Source: VAZQ01 sp963807865
GTDB taxonomy: Bacteria > Pseudomonadota > Alphaproteobacteria > Rhizobiales > Xanthobacteraceae
Direction of reading: 5' to 3'
Length of the DNA: 64,000 bases
Assembly: GCA_963807865.1 (NCBI GenBank)
Contig: CAWEDK010000022.1
Span: forward strand, 186,001-250,000
Under the pieces are notes generated by a model, which was not told the origin of the DNA, made no database searches, and worked only from the letters and a program-made list of their open reading frames with translations. Made by a program: the position numbers and the translations under genes. Below, piece after piece: positions 8,585 through 16,801 of this stretch. Each line of letters opens with the position of its first letter. Positions within the stretch are counted from its first letter, which is position 1.

Positions 8585-8800
8585 ATGGACGTTCGAACCA
8601 CGAGCGATCGAAAGAAGAAATATCTCGAAGCCCGAACTGCCAATAAATGCGCCCAGTGCGGCGAAACCATTTTTCTCCCGGAGTGGTCGGAATACCTGGA
8701 GCGACATCGGGTCCGCCACCTGTGGGAATGCGACGCGTGCGGCTACAAGTTCGAGACCTTGGTCTCTTTCCGTGAAGCCGAGATCGCATTCGCGCCCTGA
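8585..8800 (+). CDS. Small zinc-ribbon protein
   Basis: 71 aa, starting at the ATG at 8585. Two CxxC pairs (CAQCGE and CDACGY) about 32 residues apart form a zinc ribbon, with a basic N-terminus (DRKKKYLEARTANK). It is probably a cytoplasmic metal-binding or regulatory protein of a family common in Bradyrhizobiaceae. A hairpin terminator lies about 50 bp after its stop. A larger open frame begins at 8375 but overlaps the preceding small gene and lacks conserved features upstream of residue 1 as chosen here. Confidence 0.7.
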   Translation: MDVRTTSDRKKKYLEARTANKCAQCGETIFLPEWSEYLERHRVRHLWECDACGYKFETLVSFREAEIAFAP

Positions 8801-8848
8801 CAACCGGACTTGTCGCATCCGCCACGGCAACATTCCCGCAAGAAAAAT

Positions 8849-8879
8849 GAGCCACCGGAAGCCGGTGGCTCTTCGTTTT
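8849..8879. terminator. Bidirectional intrinsic terminator
   Basis: A perfect 10 bp stem, GAGCCACCGG / CCGGTGGCTC, with a 3-nt loop, followed by TTCGTTTT on the plus strand and with an A-rich run (AGAAAAAT) on the other side. It lies between the convergent zinc-ribbon gene (ending 8800) and the conserved hypothetical gene (ending 8906), so it can serve both. Confidence 0.8.
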
Positions 8880-8905
8880 GAACGCCGACGCAACCGATTC
8901 CGCGG

Positions 8906-9331
8906 TCAGCCTCGCGCATCGATCGTGGGTGACGGCACTCTGCCCACCTGCGCCCCATATTGCCCGGAAGCCGGCAACTGCAGCACCGTCGCGCGTTGCC
9001 CGGCGCGCAGCCGCGTCAGCAGCACGATCTGACCGTTGGGGAATTCCAGGGCATCGTGGTGCGTCGTCGGATTGTCGAGGTCGACCTGACGAAAGCGTGC
9101 GAGCCGCTGCCCGAGCTTGCGTGTCGGCAGAATGCCGATGCCGAACGACGGCTCGCATTCCACATCCCGTTCGAACGCGACCTCGGTGCCGGGCAACAGG
9201 CAGACTGCCACCTCAGGTTCACCGATCGCGGCGAAGCCTCGGGTGATCGAAGCCGCAAATTTGGTCGTCACAAGCTGGTCGGCGACCTGAGCTTGGCGCG
9301 TGACGACTTGATGGAGACTGTAGTCACACAT
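8906..9331 (-). CDS. Conserved hypothetical protein (MCDYSLH family of rhizobia)
   Basis: 141 aa soluble protein starting MCDYSLHQVVTRQAQV, with a strong AAAGGAG ribosome site ahead of the ATG at 9331. Segments such as ITRGFAAIGEPEVAVCLLPG and THHDALEFPNGQIVLLTRL look like a small beta-rich domain. I recognise it as a family widespread in Bradyrhizobium and relatives with no assigned function. Its 3' end faces a bidirectional terminator. No membrane segment or signal peptide is visible. Confidence 0.72.
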   Translation of the reverse strand: MCDYSLHQVVTRQAQVADQLVTTKFAASITRGFAAIGEPEVAVCLLPGTEVAFERDVECEPSFGIGILPTRKLGQRLARFRQVDLDNPTTHHDALEFPNGQIVLLTRLRAGQRATVLQLPASGQYGAQVGRVPSPTIDARG

Positions 9332-9678
9332 GGCAGAACTCCTTTCCTGTGATCAGCCAGGATGGGCTCCACGCGGTCGCAGCGGTGCGGCGTCTGCCGG
9401 CCGGCTCGTGGCGATGATCGGCAACTCACGCTCTTGTTCGGCGTGTTCGGGCGCACCCGGCGGATCGACACATGTCCGTGACGATGGTCGGATATCCGCG
9501 CAAATTCCATCGCAGCCAACGCGACAACAGACGTGGTGATGGAAACTTGCGCGGACAAGGTCTCGGATGGAAAAACAGTGATCCGCGCGGCCGCACGCTG
9601 CTCGATTACACCCTGGAAGTGGCGGCGTTCGGCTACGTCACAGAGGGACGCCGCACCGCGCAATCGTGCTGTCGCAAT
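9332..9678. other. Intergenic stretch without a supported gene
   Basis: About 350 bp between two minus-strand genes. Short open frames exist on both strands, but none has a convincing ribosome site or recognisable protein. The 5' part should hold the promoter of the 9331 gene. Confidence 0.5.
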
Positions 9679-10002
9679 TCACTTTAAGCTCAGGATATAA
9701 GTGACGAGGTTCGCCTGCTCTTCCGGAGGCAGCAGAATATTGGGCATCGCGCGGTGCGAGGTATTAAGCGCCGCAGTCAATGCCAGCGCGGTCATGCCGG
9801 GCACCGCCGCGATCGCCGGAAAGGTCGGAGCATCCGCATTGGGAGAGGGCGCAGTGTTGTTCTCGACTGCGTGACATTCGGCACAAAGCTGCCGAGCCAC
9901 CACGAGCCCGCGTCCGCGACTTGCGATCTCCTGGGCCACAGCGGACGCAGACGAAATGAGCGCGCCGGCCAGTACCGCCACCGCCGGCAGTCTGCGCTTC
10001 AT
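9679..10002 (-). CDS. Periplasmic class I c-type cytochrome
   Basis: 107 aa with a signal peptide (MKRRLPAVAVLAGALISSAS, cleaved near SAVAQ). The mature protein has one haem site CAECH and a likely Met ligand in RAMPNILL before LVTYILSLK, so it is a monohaem cytochrome c that shuttles electrons in the periplasm. The ATG at 10002 is preferred over the open frame to 10032 because it has GGAG upstream and starts the signal peptide. It lies alone among stress genes; the redox partner is unknown. Confidence 0.85.
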   Translation of the reverse strand: MKRRLPAVAVLAGALISSASAVAQEIASRGRGLVVARQLCAECHAVENNTAPSPNADAPTFPAIAAVPGMTALALTAALNTSHRAMPNILLPPEEQANLVTYILSLK

Positions 10003-10123
10003 GATTGATCTCCATTGCTTTGTCCTCGGCACTGAAGCACGCCGGGCTCCGCAGTTCTTGATTCACATCAAGCACTGCGGAGCCCACGAGGGACGAAGCA
10101 ACGGACCGGCGAAGAGGGACGGC

Positions 10124-10629
10124 CTACTCGGCCGCCTGCTGGGCTTCCGGGTTCACCACCGCTACGGCGATCTCCGTCAGGGTCGCGTCAGTTTTCTTTT
10201 CCTCGAGCAAGGTCTGATCGAGCAGCTTGACGGCCTGCGAGAGACCGAGAGCCTCCGCCCAGGTGCGCAATGTGCCATAGCGCGAGATTTCATAGTGCTC
10301 GACCGCCTGCGCGGCAGCCAGCAGGCCGGCGTCAAGCGCAGGCGCGCCCTTGAAATCCTCCATGATCTCCTTGCCTTCGTCGAGCAGGCCTTCGATCGCC
10401 TCGCACTTCTTGCCCTTCGCGGGCTTGTCGATGATCTGAAGATCTTCTCGAGGCGCGCGACCTGCCCTTCGGTCTCGTCCGCGTGCTTGGCAAACGCCGA
10501 TTGCAGGTCAGCCGACTGCGCCGCCTTGGCCATCTTCGGAAGCGCGGTGAGAATCTTCTTCTCGGCGTAGTAGATGTCCTTCAGCGTGTCGTGAAACAGG
10601 TCTTCGAGCGTCTTCTTGGCCTGGGCCAT
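10124..10629 (-). CDS. Ferritin-like DUF892 (YciE/YciF) protein, one-base deletion
   Basis: Four-helix ferritin-like protein of the DUF892 family, linked to stress responses. The first part (MAQAKKTLEDLFHDTLKDIY to ARLEKIF) and the second part (KPAKGKKCEAIEGLLDE through AVEHYEISRYGTLRTWAE) are in different frames. One base is missing near 10438 (TTCAGATC for TTCGAGATC). Restoring it gives a 168 aa protein, the usual length. Acidic and His residues that could bind metal are present in both halves. It is followed upstream by a CsbD-family gene, a frequent companion in stress islets. This is one of the few disruptions here that is a deletion. Confidence 0.82.
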
Positions 10630-10650
10630 AAGTCTCTCCCTGAGAAATCA

Positions 10651-10673
10651 GGGCGCGCCGCAACGGCGCGCCC
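10651..10673 (-). terminator. Hairpin between the CsbD and DUF892 genes
   Basis: A perfect 10 bp stem, GGGCGCGCCG / CGGCGCGCCC, with a CAA loop, lying 19 bp after the CsbD-family stop codon. There is no clear T-run, so it may be a weak terminator or a processing/attenuation hairpin ahead of the DUF892 gene. Confidence 0.45.
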
Positions 10674-10691
10674 TGCCCGCGCGATCGCGGA

Positions 10692-10997
10692 TCAATCCCG
10701 GCGCTGGAGCTGAGCGATCGCCCAACCGAGGCACAGCGCTGCGAGCGCCGTGGTGTAGGGCCGCTTCTCGATGAAGTGACGAACGTAGTCCTCGGCGTCG
10801 AGCGCGGTCTTCTTCACGGTCTGAGCGGCATCCGATGCGGTGTCTTTCGCCTGTCCATACAGATCCTGCGCCGCGCCGACCGCCTGGTTGACCATGCCTT
10901 CGGCCTGGGTCTTGGCATCGCCGGTGACGCGGCCGAAGCCTTCCTGCGCCTTGCCGCCAAGATTCCTCACCGTTCCGGCTACTCGATCTTCGTTCAT
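10692..10997 (-). CDS. CsbD family stress protein with C-terminal hydrophobic segment
   Basis: 101 aa. The N-terminal half matches the CsbD pattern (DRVAGTVRNLGGKAQEGFGR, then repeated Gly/Ala/Asp-rich amphipathic turns). A C-terminal hydrophobic stretch (TTALAALCLGWAIAQL) could anchor it in the membrane, as in DUF883-like proteins. The start at 10997 is chosen over 11054 because MNEDR is the usual start and GAGGA lies upstream. CsbD proteins are induced by general stress in many bacteria; the molecular role is unknown. Confidence 0.78.
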   Translation of the reverse strand: MNEDRVAGTVRNLGGKAQEGFGRVTGDAKTQAEGMVNQAVGAAQDLYGQAKDTASDAAQTVKKTALDAEDYVRHFIEKRPYTTALAALCLGWAIAQLQRRD

Positions 10998-11420
10998 GGG
11001 AGTTGTCCTCGTGTGGATGTGCCCACTTAACCGCCGAGCCTGAAATTCGTTCACGCGTCCGAGGACCTTATTTGCCGCGCTCCTAGGCGGCCGTAGGTTC
11101 GCGCGATGGTCGCGCCGGTTCGACCGACAGCCGGCGCAGTGGATAGTGGATGACCGCGCCTCCTGCGGCGCAGGAAGTGCCTCGATTTTGGCCAGTTCGT
11201 CGGCTCGTATCCGGCCCGTCGGAATGGCCTGTTACGGGCTTTCCCGACGCTCTATGGGTCACTTTGGGGGCATCGGCCCGCTCGCCACCATGACGCTGTT
11301 GGCGACGTCGGGTCCAGCCGGTGGATTGTGGAGCTTGTCTGGATGTCGCGGGCGGCAGGACCGTCGTGGCATCCCCCCGCCGTGTGTCCGCCGCCTCAGT
11401 CCAACGTCAGGAAACGTCAA
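10998..11420. other. Intergenic stretch without a supported gene
   Basis: About 420 bp between the divergent CsbD gene and the Cys-rich secreted protein gene. It must contain both promoters. Open frames run through it (for example from 11146) but look like shadows and have no recognisable product. Confidence 0.45.
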
Positions 11421-11687
11421 ATGCTTCGCCAATTCGGCCTACTGGCCCTTGCCGCGCTTGCCTTGGGCTCCACGCCCGCTCTTGCCCAGAGTCCCTTCCC
11501 ACTGCCCTTTCCGCCGCTGCCGTTGACCCAGGGAACGCCGGAGGAGCGCGCCGCATGCCAGGCCGACGTGCAAAAATTCTGCGAGCGCGAACTGCCGGAC
11601 GTGATGCGGGTCGCAAGCTGTCTCCAGGCGAACCGGCAGCGAATCAGCCCGGCCTGCCGGCAGGTTCTGGCCAATCGCGGGATGTAG
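11421..11687 (+). CDS. Small secreted cysteine-rich repeat protein
   Basis: 88 aa with a signal peptide (LALAALALGSTPALAQ). The mature part has a Pro-rich start (PFPLPFPPLPL) and then four Cys in the pattern ACxxDxxxFC, RVASCLxxNR, SPACRQVL. This is the arrangement of the short cysteine-rich (GLG1/FGF-receptor-like) repeat also found in exported proteobacterial proteins. Two disulfides are likely. Function unknown. A longer frame is open from 11328, but the signal peptide marks 11421 as the start. Confidence 0.7.
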   Translation: MLRQFGLLALAALALGSTPALAQSPFPLPFPPLPLTQGTPEERAACQADVQKFCERELPDVMRVASCLQANRQRISPACRQVLANRGM

Positions 11688-11771
11688 CGTCCGCGGCCTT
11701 GGGCCGTCCAAGGCTGCACGCCTCTCGTCACGACGGACAGTCCTTGCTAGATGTTGGCGAGGAGGTGGACC

Positions 11772-12320
11772 ATGCTCACCGACCGCCGACATGTCCTTGC
11801 GATACTCAGTGGGGCACTTGCGACTCCTGCCTTCGGCCAATCCATGAGCCGTGTCACCGCATATGCATTTTCCTTCGCCGGCCTCGATGGCGGCGACATC
11901 AAGCTCGCCGACTACGCCGGCAAGCCGATCCTGATCGTCAATACCGCGTCGCTGTGCGGGTACACGCCGCAGTATGCCGGCCTGCAGCAGTTGTGGAGCC
12001 GCTACCATCCGCGTGGGCTGACGATCGTCGGCGTGCCGTCGAACGATTTCGGCGGCCAGGAGCCCGGCACGCCGGACGACATCAAGCACACCGCGCACGG
12101 CTACGCGGTCGGCTTTCCGATCGCCGCCAAGGTCCAGGTGAAGGGAGCGAACCCGCACCCGTTCTACAAATGGGCGGCGAGCGAGCGCCCGCTGGAAACC
12201 CCGCGCTGGAACTTCCACAAGTATCTTGTCGGCCGCGACGGCTACATCGCCGCGGCCTTTCCGGCCGGGATCGAACCGATGGATGCCCGCGTCGTCAGCG
12301 CGGTTGCCAAGGAACTTTAG
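11772..12320 (+). CDS. Exported glutathione peroxidase family protein
   Basis: 182 aa thiol peroxidase of the GPx family. Catalytic positions are visible: Cys in VNTASLCGYTPQY, Gln in NDFGGQEPG, and Trp and Asn in TPRWNFHKYLV. An N-terminal signal sequence (RRHVLAILSGALATPAFGQ) points to the periplasm, with a twin-arginine-like RR. The ATG at 11772 is chosen because GAGGAGG precedes it; the frame starts at 11751. It probably reduces lipid or organic peroxides using thioredoxin-like donors, as most bacterial GPx proteins do. A dienelactone hydrolase gene follows after 106 bp. Confidence 0.86.
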   Translation: MLTDRRHVLAILSGALATPAFGQSMSRVTAYAFSFAGLDGGDIKLADYAGKPILIVNTASLCGYTPQYAGLQQLWSRYHPRGLTIVGVPSNDFGGQEPGTPDDIKHTAHGYAVGFPIAAKVQVKGANPHPFYKWAASERPLETPRWNFHKYLVGRDGYIAAAFPAGIEPMDARVVSAVAKEL

Positions 12321-12426
12321 GCACGCTGGAATAAGCCGTTGCCGCAAGGTTAAAATCGAGCAGGCCGGACCCGGCCGCTCGCCGATATCCAGTCACCTCA
12401 CAAAGAGTGAATTCAGGAGGACGCAA

Positions 12427-13327
12427 ATGAACGTTCGGACCAAACTCACGTCGGATGTCGAAGGGTTGGCCCATCAGGTCGACCCGCTGTCGCGCCGCGG
12501 CTTCTTCATGACCGCATCGGCAGCGGCAGCCGCCGGCTACACCTTGGCGGCCGGGCCGGTCAGCGCGCAGGCCATTACGACCGACATCATCGGGTCTCAC
12601 CGTCGGCGACGGCAAGGTCGCGGTGCCCGGCGGCGAGATGCCGGTCTACTTCGCCCGGCCCACCAACGTCACCAATCCACCCGTCATCCTGGTGGCGATG
12701 GAGATCTTCGGACTGCACGAATACATCAAGGATGTGACCCGCCGGGTGGCCAAGCTCGGCGCGCTCGCGATCGCGCCCGACTATTATTTCCGCCGTGGCG
12801 TCGATCTCACCAAGGTCACCGAGATGCCGCAGCTCCTGCCGCACGTCAACAGCAAGCCGGACGCCGAACTGATGGCCGACCTCGACGCCACGGTGACGTG
12901 GGCGAAGTCGCAGGGCGGCGACACCGCCCGGCTTGGGATCATGGGCTTCTGCCGCGGCGGCCGCACCGTGTGGCAGTATTGCGCTCACAACCCGGACGTG
13001 AAGGCCGGCGTGGCGTTCTACGGCTCGCTCGTCGACCCCGATGCGCAGAAGGCGCTCTGGCCGAGAAGCCCGATCCAGGCCGCGCCCGACATGAAGGCGC
13101 CGGTGCTCGGCCTCTACGGCGAAGCCGACCAGGGCATCCCGCTCACCCAGGTCGAAACCATGAAGTCCGCGCTGCAGTCCGCCAACAAGACGTTCGAGAT
13201 CAAGATCTATCCGGGCGCTCCCCACGGCTTCCATGCCGACTACCGGCAGAGCTACCGCAAGGAAGCGGCCGAGGAGGCCTGGAAGGAAATGCAGGGCTGG
13301 TTCAAGAAGTACAAAGTCCTGAGCTGA
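12427..13327 (+). CDS. Tat-exported dienelactone hydrolase family protein, one-base insertion
   Basis: Alpha/beta hydrolase of the dienelactone hydrolase family with a twin-arginine signal (SRRGFFMTASAAAAAGYTLA). Catalytic Cys lies in GIMGFCRGGRT, Asp near GEADQG, and His in PHGFHADY. The signal peptide and catalytic domain are in different frames: an extra G in GGG at 12592-12594 separates TTDII from LTVGDGKVAVPGG. Removing one G gives 299 aa, normal for exported members. AGGAGG precedes the ATG at 12427. A strong terminator follows at 13355. The substrate is probably a lactone or ester in the periplasm. Confidence 0.82.
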
Positions 13328-13354
13328 ACCGCTGCTCTGAAGGCATTGCGACGA

Positions 13355-13378
13355 GGGCGGCCGCAAGGCCGCCCTTTT
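13355..13378 (+). terminator. Intrinsic terminator of the dienelactone hydrolase gene
   Basis: A perfect 8 bp stem, GGGCGGCC / GGCCGCCC, with a GCAA tetraloop, followed by TTTT. It starts 27 bp after the stop codon at 13327. The convergent VOC gene ends at 13391, just beyond it. Confidence 0.85.
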
Positions 13379-13390
13379 GCTTGAGCACGC

Positions 13391-13822
13391 TCAGTCCGCG
13401 GCGCTCGGCCAGGGATCGTAGCTACCGAACGTCCAGACATGGCCTTCAGGATCGCGGCAGGTGTAGTCCCGCCCGCCGTAATCCTCGTCCTTGATGTCGA
13501 TCACGATCTCCGCGCCGGCCTTCTTGGCCCGCGCATAGTGCGCGTCGACATCCGCCACCACCACATAGACCGTCTGGGTCTCGCCACCGACGTCGCGCGG
13601 CTGCCGCAGCAGGAGACCGTACTCGCTGTCCTTCACCGAACCGACCATGATCATGCCGTTGCCGCACACGAGTTGCGCATGCGCGATCGTGCCGTTTTCG
13701 CCCGGGACGACCAGGTGGCGTTCGAACCCGAAGGCGGTGCAGAGCCACTCGATCGCCGCCGGGGCGTCGCGGTACTGCATCGCCGGGATGACGGTTGCGC
13801 CGTTGCTCGCTTTATCGGCCAC
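13391..13822 (-). CDS. VOC (glyoxalase/bleomycin-resistance) family protein
   Basis: 143 aa protein of two beta-alpha-beta-beta-beta modules. Typical segments are VIPAMQYRDAPAAIEWLCTAFGF at the start of the first module and YVVVADVDAHYARAKKAGAE and RDPEGHVWTFGSYDPW in the second. Members of this PhnB-like branch include glyoxalases, dioxygenases and metal-binding scaffold proteins, so the activity is not predictable. It lies 18 bp downstream of a substrate-binding protein gene on the same strand, suggesting joint transcription. Confidence 0.82.
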   Translation of the reverse strand: MADKASNGATVIPAMQYRDAPAAIEWLCTAFGFERHLVVPGENGTIAHAQLVCGNGMIMVGSVKDSEYGLLLRQPRDVGGETQTVYVVVADVDAHYARAKKAGAEIVIDIKDEDYGGRDYTCRDPEGHVWTFGSYDPWPSAAD

Positions 13823-13840
13823 GCTTGACCTCGCTGTCTG

Positions 13841-14788
13841 TCACGGAATTTGAATGAGCTCCTTGATCTGTTCGGCCGACAACGGCGCCGGGATGAACTT
13901 TCCCGCCACCGCATCCGCCATGATCCCATCGATGCCCTCGACCTTGCCGGTCGCCAGGTTCTCCTTCGGGATGAGCGTGCGCACACGCAGCACGATCTTC
14001 TCGGGCAGGCTGGAATATTCGCCGTAGTGCTTGAGCGCCGCCGGATCGGAATACATCCAGTCCACCGTCTCCGCGTAGGCCCGATTGAAGCGAACCAGGG
14101 CGTCGCGCCGGTTCTTGAGCGTGTTGACGTTGGTGAGGTTCACCCGGACGCTGCGGCTGCGGAGCGAGGCGACATCGCTGCCGGTGGCGATGATCCGGAT
14201 CTTGCCGTCCTCGGCAAGGTCGAGCCCGAACGGCGCCGCGCCGAAGCCGACATCGACCTGTCCGGTCATGGTCTGCGTGATGGTCGCGGCGATGTTGCCG
14301 GTCGAGGTTGGCTTGGCGGTGAGCTTGTACTGCGCGATCAGCGCCAGCAGCGCGGCATGGCTGGAGGAGCCGGTGAGCGAGAACGCCACCGTCTTGCCGT
14401 TGAAGTCCTCGACCTTCTGGATCGGCGATGCTGCCGGCACATACCAGTAGAGATCGGGTGAGCCGATCATCTCCGAGCCGATGATGCGGATCGGCGCGCC
14501 CTTGGCGAAGGTTCCGACCGAGGCGGAAACTCCGGCCGCGGTCGCGATGTCCATGCTGCCGCCGATCAGCGCCTGAATCGATTCCGGCCCGGCCTGGGCG
14601 TAGAGGATTTCGAGCTTGAGCCCATGCTTCTTGAAGATGCCGCCGCGCTCGCCGAGTTCGGCAACGCCGGCGTCCCAAGCGCCGCGCTGCGGGATCACGA
14701 CCTTGAGCACCTCCTGCGCCTGAACCTGTCCGGCGGCGCCGCCGGTCACGGCAAGCGCGCAAAGCGCGGCAATGATGGCTTTGGACAT
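13841..14788 (-). CDS. ABC transporter substrate-binding protein, NitT/TauT (SsuA/ThiY) type
   Basis: 315 aa periplasmic binding protein with a signal peptide (ALCALAVTGGAAGQVQAQ). The mature start (VLKVVIPQRGAWDAGVAELG, then GIFKKHGLKLEI and ALIGGSMDIATA) matches the NMT1/SsuA family that delivers sulfonates, nitrate, taurine or thiamine precursors. No permease or ATPase gene is nearby, so it is an orphan component. The ligand cannot be told from sequence. A VOC protein gene follows on the same strand. Confidence 0.82.
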   Translation of the reverse strand: MSKAIIAALCALAVTGGAAGQVQAQEVLKVVIPQRGAWDAGVAELGERGGIFKKHGLKLEILYAQAGPESIQALIGGSMDIATAAGVSASVGTFAKGAPIRIIGSEMIGSPDLYWYVPAASPIQKVEDFNGKTVAFSLTGSSSHAALLALIAQYKLTAKPTSTGNIAATITQTMTGQVDVGFGAAPFGLDLAEDGKIRIIATGSDVASLRSRSVRVNLTNVNTLKNRRDALVRFNRAYAETVDWMYSDPAALKHYGEYSSLPEKIVLRVRTLIPKENLATGKVEGIDGIMADAVAGKFIPAPLSAEQIKELIQIP

Positions 14789-15067
14789 TGTTGTTCCTCC
14801 CTGAGATCGCTTTTGATGGCGCGATCGCGTAGCTCATTTGAGCCCATCGGTAACGGCCATTCAAGCGACCGCCCGGCGACCGCGACCACACGCCGCCATC
14901 TGCCGCGAACGCCGCGACGTTCGCGACACCTAGCCGTTCGTCACATCGGCTGCAGGATGGCAGAGGTGCATCGCAGCGAATGTGGCCCTCGGAGGCCGCG
15001 TGCGATAATGTTAGCGAACTCGCCACGGCCGTTCACACGGCTATCGCCCCGGATTCGCGATCTGCCC

Positions 15068-15418
15068 ATGCGCCAGCGCAAACTATTCGATGATCCCGCC
15101 GCCCTGCTCGAATACGAGTTCGGGCAGGAAAAGGCGTCGGCGCTCGGCCGGGTCGGACGCGCGCTCGAACAGGCGATTGCCACCCTCGCCGCGTTCGACT
15201 CGGAGCATCCGGTCCGCGAAACAGCGACCGCACCCGTGCGGCAGGCGCGCGCGCAACTCGTGTCCGAGGCAAGTCTGGCGCTCTGGCACTTCGTGGTACA
15301 GCGCGAAGCCTGTGGCCTGCGCGACATGCGCCAGGTCCTGCGCGATTACCGTGTCCCACCCGAGGTCGCGGCGCGCATGGGCGCGTGGCCTGGCCCTGCC
15401 GGACGGCCACGCCGGTAG
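15068..15418 (+). CDS. Hypothetical protein resembling DUF6665
   Basis: 116 aa, start ATG at 15068. The central segment (EKASALGRVGRALEQAIATL) and the C-terminal helices (LWHFVVQREACGLRDMRQVL and DYRVPPEVAARMG) look like a small all-helical protein shared by rhizobia; I recall similar sequences as DUF6665. No signal peptide or membrane segment. The open frame runs upstream to 14624 but overlaps the divergent binding-protein gene, so the internal start is preferred. No function is known. Confidence 0.62.
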   Translation: MRQRKLFDDPAALLEYEFGQEKASALGRVGRALEQAIATLAAFDSEHPVRETATAPVRQARAQLVSEASLALWHFVVQREACGLRDMRQVLRDYRVPPEVAARMGAWPGPAGRPRR

Positions 15419-15559
15419 GCATACCGGTGGAACCTAATCCCGGCGACCGCGTTGACCGGCCCTGCACCTGATGCCACGCTAGATTGCGGCCCCGCGGGAA
15501 TCTGACCGGCAGTTCTCGCCGAGAGTGCCCCTCTTTCAGAGCGAGAAAGGATAGAACGC

Positions 15560-15721
15560 ATGTCCGTCCTCATTGGCGTGCTGATCACCTTCCTGGTCAT
15601 CATCCTGGTGCTTTATCTCGTCAACATGTTGCCCCTGGACGGCCGCGCCAAACAGATCGTGCGCGTCGTCGTCATCATCATCGGCGTGATCTCGTTGCTG
15701 AAATATCTCGCCGTTTTCTAG
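15560..15721 (+). CDS. Small two-span membrane protein (Thivi_2564-like)
   Basis: 53 aa. Two hydrophobic helices (LIGVLITFLVIILVLYLVNM and VRVVVIIIGVISLLKYLAVF) are joined by the loop PLDGRAKQI. AGAAAGG lies 9 bp before the ATG at 15560. The pattern matches the small Thivi_2564 family of membrane proteins found across Proteobacteria, which has no assigned role. Confidence 0.72.
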   Translation: MSVLIGVLITFLVIILVLYLVNMLPLDGRAKQIVRVVVIIIGVISLLKYLAVF

Positions 15722-15825
15722 TCTGACCCGATCGCCCCTGACTTAAGCGTGCTTCGACGCGCCGCGATCCAGGCGGCGGCGCAAATTCGGGCTTTCTCTG
15801 AAATTCCGCTTGCCGCGGACGCTTG

Positions 15826-16155
15826 TCAGCGGATGCGGACCCTGCGGCCCCATTGGTCGATGTAATATCGGCCGCGCGAACGTACCTGCGCGCGCTGAGG
15901 GACGATCGCGTTGGGATTCGGCGAACACGAATTGCCCAGCCCCCGCGCGGTCGCCATGCACTGCTCGAACGTGAAATAGGAGCAGTCGAAGCCCCAGCCG
16001 CCGCCCATATTCGCGCACCAGGCGCGGACTGCGGCGGGATCGCTTGCGCAGAATCGACCGCGGTAACCGCCATCAGCGCGGCCAGACCGGCAGCCGCGAG
16101 CGCGGCCTTCGGCCCCAGCCGGCGACGCTCTGCACGGGCGGAAAATGGCAGTCAT
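15826..16155 (-). CDS. DUF3551-like secreted Cys-rich protein, probably frame-disrupted at its N-terminus
   Basis: The C-terminal part (AWCANMGGGWGFDCSYFTFEQ followed by a Cys-containing tail) is the conserved core of the small exported DUF3551 family abundant in Bradyrhizobium. In the frame of the ATG at 16155 the N-terminus is Arg-rich and not signal-like. A good signal peptide (AALAAAGLAALMAVTAVDSAQA, positions about 16100-16035) lies in another frame. Two compensating single-base errors would restore a normal exported protein of about 109 aa. Function unknown. Confidence 0.6.
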   Translation of the reverse strand: MTAIFRPCRASPAGAEGRARGCRSGRADGGYRGRFCASDPAAVRAWCANMGGGWGFDCSYFTFEQCMATARGLGNSCSPNPNAIVPQRAQVRSRGRYYIDQWGRRVRIR

Positions 16156-16313
16156 GGTCTCGCTCCCGAGTTCGACGCGAGGCGTCGGTTATGCCCCGTT
16201 TGCCGCCACCCCACAACCACGGCGGCGCGAATGTGATCGGCCTCCCTGTGGCTCGTCACCGAGCGGTTTTCGCGGTATGAAATCCGAAGCAGACGCGCCC
16301 AAGGAGAAACGCC

Positions 16314-16718
16314 ATGAGCATGAGCGTCGGAACGCTCGACCATTACAACGTATCGACCCGCAAGCTGCAGGAAACCGTGCAGTTCTACGAGAAGGTGCTG
16401 GGCTTTGTGAACGGGCCGCGGCCGCCATTCGATTTTCCGGGCGCATGGCTCTACAGCGAGGGACCATCCGGTGCTCCATCTCAACGACATCTCGCCGACC
16501 GACCGCGAGCAGCGGCCGGACTCCGGCGTCATCGACCATGTCGCGTTCGGCAGCCGGGGCTTCGAGGCGATGAAGCAGCATCTCGCCAAGCATGGGAGTA
16601 CCGTTCCGCGTCAATCAGGTGCCGAACAGCCCGCGCTGGCAGATTTTCCTCAAGGATCCGAACAACGTCGAGCTCGAGCTCAATTTCGACATCCGCAACG
16701 GAGCGCGCCGCAAGCTGA
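16314..16718 (+). CDS. VOC/glyoxalase family protein, at least two one-base insertions
   Basis: Vicinal-oxygen-chelate protein of about 134 aa spread over three frames. Frame one gives TLDHYNVSTRKLQETVQFYE through PGAWLYSEG. Removing one C near 16464 continues as HPVLHLNDISPTDREQ and IDHVAFGSRGFEAMKQHL. Removing one G near 16596 continues as GVPFRVNQVPNSPRWQIFL and DPNNVELELNFD. His and Glu ligand positions are kept (DHY, HLN, VELE). The true stop is uncertain because all three frames end between 16718 and 16840. It is probably an intact dioxygenase/glyoxalase-like gene in the real genome. Confidence 0.68.
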   Translation: MSMSVGTLDHYNVSTRKLQETVQFYEKVLGFVNGPRPPFDFPGAWLYSEGPSGAPSQRHLADRPRAAAGLRRHRPCRVRQPGLRGDEAASRQAWEYRSASIRCRTARAGRFSSRIRTTSSSSSISTSATERAAS

Positions 16719-16801
16719 CTGACCTTCAATCCGCGGAGCTTTTGTCCGGTCGCGGCCCACGAGGTCGCGGCGCGGACTGTCAGATTGCCGGCGGGCTTGA
16801 A

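Noticed and set aside
9268..9663. 131 aa minus-strand frame overlapping the MCDYSLH gene start
   Set aside because: Low-complexity, overlaps a well-supported gene and its promoter region, no motif.
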